DNA of 64,000 nucleotides from positions 3,720,001 through 3,784,000 of the forward strand of contig NZ_CP108454.1 in assembly GCF_036240795.1 (NCBI RefSeq), written 5' to 3'. Every line of letters begins with the position of its first letter. Position 1 is the first letter of the stretch. Both the position numbers and the translations under genes were made by a program. Positions 59,046-64,000 of this stretch are shown one piece after another. Below the pieces are notes generated by a model. That model worked only from the letters and a program-made list of their open reading frames with translations. It had not been told where the DNA came from and made no database searches. Origin of the DNA: Streptomyces sp. NBC_01268. GTDB lineage: Bacteria; Actinomycetota; Actinomycetes; Streptomycetales; Streptomycetaceae.

Positions 59046-60248
59046 TCAGTCCCGCAGCTCCATCGTCATCGCCTCCACCGCCAGCAGCGGCGCCACGTTC
59101 CGGTCGAGGGCCGCACGGCACGCCAGCACCGCCTCGATCCGGCGCAGCGTCCGCTCCGGTGTCGTGTCGCGGGCGATCGTCTCCAGCGCGTCGCGCACGT
59201 CCTCGTTGGCGAGCGGGCTCGCCGCGCGCAGCTGCACCGCCAGCACGTCGCGGTAGAAGCCGGTCAGGTCGGTGAGCGCGAGGTCCAGGCTGTCGCGCTG
59301 CGTCCTCGTCCGCCGCCGCTTCTGCCGGTCCTCCAGCTCCTTCATCGCCCCGGCCGTGCCCCGCGGCATCCGGCCGCCCTGCACCGCGCCGAGCGCCGCC
59401 TTCAGCTCCTCGGTCTCCTTGACGTCGACCTCCTCCGCGACCTGCTTCGCGTCCTCGGCCGCCGCGTCGACCAGCTCCTGCGCCGCGCGCAGACCGCCGC
59501 CCACGTCGCCCACCCTCATCGGCAGCTTCAGCACCACCGCGCGGCGGGCGCGCGCCCGCTCGTCGGTGGCGAGGCGCCGGGCCCGGTCGATGTGCCCCTG
59601 CGTGGCCCGCGCCGCCGCCTGCGCCACCTCCGGCTCGATGCCGTCCCGGCGGATCAGCAGGTCGGCGACCGCCTGCACCGACGGGGTGCTCAGCGTCAGG
59701 TGCCGGCAGCGGGACCGGATCGTGGGCAGCACGTCCTCCAGCGAGGGCGCGCACAGCAGCCAGACCGTCCGCGGCGCGGGCTCCTCCACCGCCTTCAGCA
59801 GCACGTTGGCCGCGCCCTCGGTCAGCCGGTCGGCGTCCTCCAGGACGATGACCTGCCAGCGGCGGCCGGCCGGCGACAGCTGGGCGCGCCGGACCAGGTC
59901 GCGGGTCTCCTTCACACCGATCGAGAGCAGATCCGTGCGGACCACCTCGACGTCGGCGTGGGTGCCGATCAGGGCCGTGTGACACCCGTCGCAGAAGCCG
60001 CAGCCCGGCGCCCCGCCCAGCGCCCGGTCCGGGCTCACGCACTGCAGGGCAGCCGCGAACGCCCGCGCCGCGGTGTCCCGGCCGGACCCCGGAGGGCCCG
60101 TGAACAGCCAGGCGTGCGTCATCTTCGAGGCCTCGGGAGCGGGCTCGCCGGCGGCCTGGGCGGTCACGAGCACGTCGGCGTCCCGCGCGGCTGCCGCGAG
60201 CTGCTCCTCCACGCGCGCCTGTCCCACCAGGTCGTCCCATACGGCCAT
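59046..60248 (-). CDS. holB: DNA polymerase III subunit delta'
   Basis: The 400-residue clamp-loader subunit loads the beta clamp with tau and delta. It has an AAA+ N-terminal domain with FTGPPGSGRDT (P-loop with Arg where a Lys is usual, as in inactive delta'), a zinc module C-x2-C-x2-C (GCGFCDGCHTA), Walker B-like VIVLEDADRL and sensor/SRC motif SRCRHL. A long helical C-terminal region with a Lys/Arg-rich insert (DRQKRRRTRTQRD) follows. ATG 60248 has GGAGGGG upstream. In other Streptomyces tmk usually precedes holB; here the upstream 500 bases hold repeats and a small membrane gene instead. Confidence 0.93.
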   Translation of the reverse strand: MAVWDDLVGQARVEEQLAAAARDADVLVTAQAAGEPAPEASKMTHAWLFTGPPGSGRDTAARAFAAALQCVSPDRALGGAPGCGFCDGCHTALIGTHADVEVVRTDLLSIGVKETRDLVRRAQLSPAGRRWQVIVLEDADRLTEGAANVLLKAVEEPAPRTVWLLCAPSLEDVLPTIRSRCRHLTLSTPSVQAVADLLIRRDGIEPEVAQAAARATQGHIDRARRLATDERARARRAVVLKLPMRVGDVGGGLRAAQELVDAAAEDAKQVAEEVDVKETEELKAALGAVQGGRMPRGTAGAMKELEDRQKRRRTRTQRDSLDLALTDLTGFYRDVLAVQLRAASPLANEDVRDALETIARDTTPERTLRRIEAVLACRAALDRNVAPLLAVEAMTMELRD

Positions 60249-60311
60249 GTCTGCAGCCCCTCCTCGTCCCCCCTCACGTACGTCTCCCATTGTGGGGCAC
60301 GGCACCGACAG

Positions 60312-60368
60312 CCCGACCTGACCCGGCCTGACCTGACCCGACCCGACCTGACCTGACACGACCAGACC
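60312..60368. repeat. Pentameric CCTGA/CCCGA repeat tract
   Basis: Runs of CCTGA and CCCGA in tandem (for example CCTGACCTGACCCGACCCGA) fill the space between holB and the small membrane gene. Confidence 0.8.
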
Positions 60369-60389
60369 GGAGCGAGCCCGGCCGACCGG

Positions 60390-60569
60390 TCAGGCCCGCT
60401 CCTCCGCCCGGGACCGGGTCAGCCACAGGCCCACGCCCGCGCCGAGGGCGACCGTGCCCGTACCGACGCTCGCGGCGATCTCGGTGGCTCCGGTGTAGCC
60501 GGAGAAGCTGGTGACGAAGACGTTGGCGACGACACCGACGGCGAGCAGGAGCCAGAGCAGGGGCCTCAT
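60390..60569 (-). CDS. Small two-helix membrane protein
   Basis: A 59-residue protein with two hydrophobic helices (about 3-22 and 31-50) joined by a short polar loop (SGYTGATE) and a charged tail RSRAEERA. GGAGG six bases before ATG 60569 is a good start signal. No known family is recognised. It has its own short transcript between holB and the divergent two-component system and might be a sensor-associated or toxin-like membrane peptide; there is no evidence for either. Confidence 0.65.
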   Translation of the reverse strand: MRPLLWLLLAVGVVANVFVTSFSGYTGATEIAASVGTGTVALGAGVGLWLTRSRAEERA

Positions 60570-60753
60570 GAGGAACCTCCAGGAGGAAGGGGATCGGGGT
60601 GGAGGGGCGGGAAGGAGCGGGTCGCTCCCCTGCCTCTCCGGTACGTCTTCGATACTCCCCGTCCCGGCCCGCCCGCACAGCCGTGCCCGCCCCCGGACCG
60701 GTGGTGTAGCCCGCTCCACCGTCCCACCCCCGCGCGTCGCCTAGCCTGAACCC

Positions 60754-62025
60754 ATGCGCGAGTCGATCAAGGATGCGGCGAAGGCGACGCTCCACCTCCT
60801 CCTCGGAGCGGCCGTCGCCCTCCTCTGCTACCTGATGATCGGCGTCGTCCTCTTCACCGGATTCCTCACGCTTACCGTCATCGGCGCCGGCGTGCTGCCG
60901 GAGAGCGTCCTGCTGCTGCGCCGCCTCGCGGGCTGGGAGCGCCGCCGTACGGCCGCGCGTTCCGGGGCGCCGGTCCCGGAGGCGTACCTGCCGCTCGAAG
61001 GCCCCCTCCCCGAGCGGGTGCGCACGGCCGTCGCCGACCCGTCCACCGTCGGGGACCTGCGGTGGATGGTGGCGCAGCTCCTGTACGGCATGGTCCTCCT
61101 GTACGGGGCGATGGTGCTGTGGGCCCCGGCCCTGCTCGTCGACGGCGTCTGGACCGGTCTCGCGGGCCGCCGCCCGGTGCTGCTGCCGCTGATCGGCCGG
61201 CTCGCCGACCGGGAGGCCGGCTGGTCGCGGACCCTGCTCACCCCCGGCCCCTCGACCGCTCGCGACGCCGCGCTGGCCGCCCGCATCGAGCAGCTGACCG
61301 CGACCCGGGCGGGCGCGGTCGCCGCGCACGGCGCGGAACTGCGGCGCATCGAACGCGACCTGCACGACGGAGCCCAGGCCCGGCTCGTGGCGCTCTCCAT
61401 GCGCATCGGGCTCGCCCGCCGGGCGTACGACTCCGACCCGGCGGCCGCCCGCAGGCTGCTCGACGACGCCCAGGACCAGGCCGAGGAGGCGCTGGCCGAA
61501 CTCCGGCACGTGGTGCGGGGCATCCACCCGCCGATCCTGACCGACCGCGGCCTGACCGGCGCCGTCCGGGCCCTCGCGGCGAGCAGCGGCCTGGAGGTGA
61601 CGGTGTCGGTGACCCCCGACGCCGACACCCCGGCCGCCTCCCCGGCCACGCACCCGACCGAGCACCCGACCGAGCACCCGGCCGGCAGCCCGAGCGGCCC
61701 GGCCGGGGCCGGCACAGCGCCCGACACCCCCCGCGCCCCCGCCGCCGTCGAGGCCGCCGCCTACTTCGCCGTCGCCGAGGCCCTCACCAACGCCGCCAAG
61801 CACAGCGGCGCCACGCACGCCTCCGTCCTGCTCGCCCGCACCCCCACGGGTCTGCGCGCCGCCGTGCGGGACGAGGGCCGCGGCGGTGCCGAGGGACGCG
61901 AGGGTGCGGGGTCCGGGCTGCTCGGGCTGCGGCGCCGGGTCGCCGCGCTCGACGGGACCGTACGTCTGACCAGCCCCGTCGGGGGCCCGACCGTGATCGA
62001 AGTGGAGCTTCCGTGCGTGTGGTGA
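60754..62025 (+). CDS. NarL-family sensor histidine kinase
   Basis: A 423-residue membrane kinase: four hydrophobic segments in the first 145 residues, a sensor of the Sensor_3-like type, then HisKA_3 with H204 in RIERDLHDGAQARL, and an HATPase domain with VAEALTNAAKHS (N box, about 340) and RDEGRGG...SGLLGLRRRV (G boxes). A low-complexity Pro/Thr/His/Ser insert (repeats of HPTE) lies between the two. It should autophosphorylate and pass phosphate to the regulator encoded next, which overlaps its end by 13 bases. Confidence 0.93.
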   Translation: MRESIKDAAKATLHLLLGAAVALLCYLMIGVVLFTGFLTLTVIGAGVLPESVLLLRRLAGWERRRTAARSGAPVPEAYLPLEGPLPERVRTAVADPSTVGDLRWMVAQLLYGMVLLYGAMVLWAPALLVDGVWTGLAGRRPVLLPLIGRLADREAGWSRTLLTPGPSTARDAALAARIEQLTATRAGAVAAHGAELRRIERDLHDGAQARLVALSMRIGLARRAYDSDPAAARRLLDDAQDQAEEALAELRHVVRGIHPPILTDRGLTGAVRALAASSGLEVTVSVTPDADTPAASPATHPTEHPTEHPAGSPSGPAGAGTAPDTPRAPAAVEAAAYFAVAEALTNAAKHSGATHASVLLARTPTGLRAAVRDEGRGGAEGREGAGSGLLGLRRRVAALDGTVRLTSPVGGPTVIEVELPCVW

Positions 62026-62654
62026 TCGCCGAGGACAACGCCCTCCTCCGGGAGGGGCTCGTCCTCCTGCTGACCTCTGCGGGACACGAGGTGGCGGGGG
62101 TGGCGGCGACCGGCCCCGAGATCCTTCCGCTGCTCCTGGGGCAGCGGCCCGACGTGGCCGTCCTCGACGTCCGGCTGCCGCCCGGATTCCGCGACGAGGG
62201 CCTGCGCGCGGCGCTCGCCGCCCGCGCCGAACTCCCGGACCTGCCGGTCCTCGTGCTGTCGCAGTACGTGGAGGAGACCTACGCCGCCGAGCTGCTCGGC
62301 GGCGGCGCGCGGGGCGTCGGCTACCTGCTGAAGGACCGGGTGGGCCGGGTCGACGAGTTCCTGGACGCCCTGGACCGGGTCGCCGCGGGCGGCACGGCGC
62401 TCGACCCCGAGGTCGTCACCGAACTGATGGCCCGGCGCCGCGACGACCCGCTGGACTCGCTGACCCCGCGCGAACGCGAGTGCCTCGAGCTGATGGCGCA
62501 GGGCCACGACAACACGACGATCGCCCGCTCGATGGTGGTGACCGAGCGGGCCGTGCACAAGCACGTCGGCAACGTCTTCGCGAAGCTGGCCCTGCCCCCG
62601 AGCGACAGCGGCCACCGCCGGGTGCTCGCCGTCCTCGCGTACCTCAACGCCTAG
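62013..62654 (+). CDS. NarL/FixJ-family response regulator
   Basis: A 213-residue response regulator. The receiver domain has D7/D8 (AEDN), phospho-acceptor D52 in VLDVRLPP, a conserved Ser in LVLSQYVE and K108 in LLKDR. A LuxR-type HTH occupies about 147-205 (LTPRERECLELMAQGHDNTTIARSMVVTERAVHKHVGNVFAKL, parts only). GTG 62013 with GGAG six bases upstream starts inside the kinase gene, so both proteins are made together. Target genes are unknown; the ABC permease on the other strand is a possible neighbour target. Confidence 0.93.
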   Translation: MRVVIAEDNALLREGLVLLLTSAGHEVAGVAATGPEILPLLLGQRPDVAVLDVRLPPGFRDEGLRAALAARAELPDLPVLVLSQYVEETYAAELLGGGARGVGYLLKDRVGRVDEFLDALDRVAAGGTALDPEVVTELMARRRDDPLDSLTPRERECLELMAQGHDNTTIARSMVVTERAVHKHVGNVFAKLALPPSDSGHRRVLAVLAYLNA

Positions 62655-62740
62655 AGACCGGCCCCGCTTGGAGCCCGGCCACGCCTGGAGACTGCCAGGC
62701 CTGGAGCCCGGCCCCGCCTCGGCACAGCCAGGCTCAGCCG

Positions 62741-62768
62741 CCCGACCACCCGACCACCCGACCGCCCG
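62741..62768. repeat. Short tandem repeat CCCGACCA
   Basis: CCCGACCA repeats three times (third as CCCGACCG), preceded from 62677 by degenerate CTGGAGCCCGGCC units, between convergent gene ends. Confidence 0.75.
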
Positions 62769-62770
62769 CC

Positions 62771-64000
62771 TCAGCGGCGCCCGACGGGGCTCAGGAACAC
62801 CGTCCCCGCGTACGTCGTGAGGATCACCGTCCCCGCGATCAGCGCGGCCTGGAGCGGCGGCAGGTACGGCGGTCCGCCGGTCAGCGCCCAGCTGAGCGCG
62901 GCCAGCGGGAGCGCCGCGACGACGCCGCCGATCACGAGTCCGGTCCCGGCCAGGAACGCCGCCTCCAGGCGCAGCATGCGGCGCAGTTGGCGGCGGGAGG
63001 CGCCGACCTGGTGGAGCAGGCCGAGTTCGCCCCGGCGGCCGGCGGCGGCGAGGGCGAGGGTGCTCAGGACGGAGAGCACCGTGAGCGCGCCGATCGCGGC
63101 GACGACGCCCGCCGACACCAGACCGCTCGCCTCGGCCTCGTCCGGGACCACCTGTTCGGGCTCGGGAGCGGGCCGGGCCCCGGCGACGGCGGCCCCTCCC
63201 GGGCCCGCCACGAGGACGCGCACGGGGCGCGGATCCGTCATGTGCGCGGCGAGTTCGGCGCGCGGCAGCAGGAACTCGCCCAGTGCGAGGGACCGTTCGT
63301 AGACGGCGACCACCGCGAGCCGCCGCAGCGCCCCGTCGCCGAAGCGCAGCTCGACCGTCGCACCGGGCCGCACGTCGAGGGAGTCGGCCCGGTCCGCGCC
63401 GACGGCGACCGTACCGGGGCGGGCGAGCCCCGCGAGGTCCCCGGCGACGACACCCGGATCGAGCGTCCCTGCCAGCCCCTCGGCGTCCACGCCCAGCACG
63501 GGCAGCCGGTCGAGCCGGGGCGAACCCGCCTCGGTGCGGGCCAGGACGACCGTGGACCGCACCAGGCCGGTCGCGGCCGTGACACCGGGCACCCGGCGCA
63601 CGTCGGCCACGCTGACACCGACGGCACCGCGGCCATCGCGGGCATCGCGGTCATCGCGGGCACCGGCGGCGCCGCTCACCCCCGCACCGTCCCCCTCGAC
63701 CGCGTAGTCCGCCACCATCGCCTCCCGCGCCTGCGCCGCACCGGCCCGCTCCATCGTGGCGCCCGCCGCGAGCTGCACGGTCGCGAAGGCGCTGACCAGG
63801 ACGACCGGGACCAGCGCGGCCCCGAGCCGGCGCGAGTGCGCGACCGCGCCGGCCGCCACCAGCCGCCCCGGCGCGCCGCCGCAGCGGCGCAGCACCGGCC
63901 CCAGCACCCGCATGGCCGCAGCCGCGAGCCACGGGCCGAGCAGTGCGCACCCGGCCACGAGCGTCACGGTCGCCGCTCCGGCCGCCGCACCCGCGGCCTG
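62771..64000 (-). CDS. FtsX-like ABC transporter permease, 5' part cut off by the window edge
   Basis: The frame is open to the right edge, so the N-terminus is missing. The 409 visible residues hold a membrane region near the start, an extracytoplasmic domain, then an FtsX domain with three helices near the end (SAGVVAAIGALTVLSVLSTLALAAAGRRGELGLLHQVGASRRQLRRML, in part). RRGELGLLHQVGASRRQ is the typical cytoplasmic loop of FtsX/MacB permeases. A partner ATPase is expected outside the window. An internal GTG at 63967 should not be taken as the start, because homologous-looking sequence continues upstream of it. Confidence 0.85.
   Translation of the reverse strand, partial: QAAGAAAGAATVTLVAGCALLGPWLAAAAMRVLGPVLRRCGGAPGRLVAAGAVAHSRRLGAALVPVVLVSAFATVQLAAGATMERAGAAQAREAMVADYAVEGDGAGVSGAAGARDDRDARDGRGAVGVSVADVRRVPGVTAATGLVRSTVVLARTEAGSPRLDRLPVLGVDAEGLAGTLDPGVVAGDLAGLARPGTVAVGADRADSLDVRPGATVELRFGDGALRRLAVVAVYERSLALGEFLLPRAELAAHMTDPRPVRVLVAGPGGAAVAGARPAPEPEQVVPDEAEASGLVSAGVVAAIGALTVLSVLSTLALAAAGRRGELGLLHQVGASRRQLRRMLRLEAAFLAGTGLVIGGVVAALPLAALSWALTGGPPYLPPLQAALIAGTVILTTYAGTVFLSPVGRR

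Noticed and set aside
1..64000. CRISPR array, rRNA operon, insertion sequences or origin
   Set aside because: No regularly spaced repeats of CRISPR type, no rRNA sequence, no transposase and no DnaA-box cluster were seen.

Overview
The window is about 73 percent G+C, with dense, mostly GTG/ATG-started genes and several actinobacterial hallmarks: an XRE-DUF5753 / RsbW-like ATPase / DUF397 trio, a full-length tipA, ppa next to dacB, a DUF6479 gene and SHOCT proteins. It is best read as chromosomal DNA of a Streptomyces. Both ends cut genes (dacB on the left, an FtsX-type permease on the right).

Layout. 1-29.8 kb is mostly housekeeping and small accessory loci: dacB (partial), ppa, a ThrE-type exporter, DedA, YbjQ, tipA with its MerR promoter, a chloride channel plus glutamate decarboxylase pair, a PadR-controlled ABC exporter with three matching operators, DinB, an aldehyde dehydrogenase, the XRE/ATPase/DUF397 trio with a shared 19-bp promoter element, FUSC, DUF2786, a LolD/FtsX-type ABC pair, an MDR oxidoreductase facing an ATPase-LuxR fusion, a Pol I-like polymerase behind a DNA-damage (PafBC-type) promoter, a SigE-family sigma factor and a region-4-only sigma-like protein. 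53-64 kb is again ordinary: a PPOX-fold protein, a four-gene small membrane/SHOCT cassette, quinone oxidoreductase, an integrase remnant beside tRNA-Thr(CGU), a secreted S33 peptidase, holB and a NarL-type two-component system.

The core of the window is a nonribosomal peptide gene cluster at about 29.9-52.7 kb, nearly all on the minus strand. The main operon, in order of transcription, encodes: a free A-PCP didomain with a threonine code; a SyrB2-like non-haem iron halogenase carrying the HxA motif; a SyrC-like Cys aminoacyltransferase; a short-chain-dehydrogenase-fold protein whose active site is that of a halohydrin dehalogenase, not an SDR; a PCP-TE protein with a Cys nucleophile; MbtH; a 2751-residue NRPS (A-T-C-A[MT]-T-truncated E-C); an MFS exporter; a YqcI/YcgG (GntA-type) haem N-hydroxylase; a phosphopantetheinyl transferase; and an RsgA GTPase. 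A second operon carries a 49-residue secreted peptide, a VioC-like arginine hydroxylase, a CPA2 antiporter and a 66-residue protein. Both operons start behind the same roughly 50-bp promoter element, which ties them together.

How it may work (inference). Thr is loaded on the free PCP and chlorinated at C4. 4-Chlorothreonine is a vicinal chlorohydrin, exactly what a halohydrin dehalogenase turns into an epoxide. The SyrC-like protein then moves the residue to the PCP-TE protein, where the terminal C domain of the large NRPS joins it to a Gly-(N-methyl-X) dipeptide. Arginine-type oxidases may supply X. A halohydrin dehalogenase paired with a carrier-protein Thr chlorinase inside one NRPS operon looks like a cryptic-chlorination route to an epoxy amino acid, and is the most interesting content of the window.
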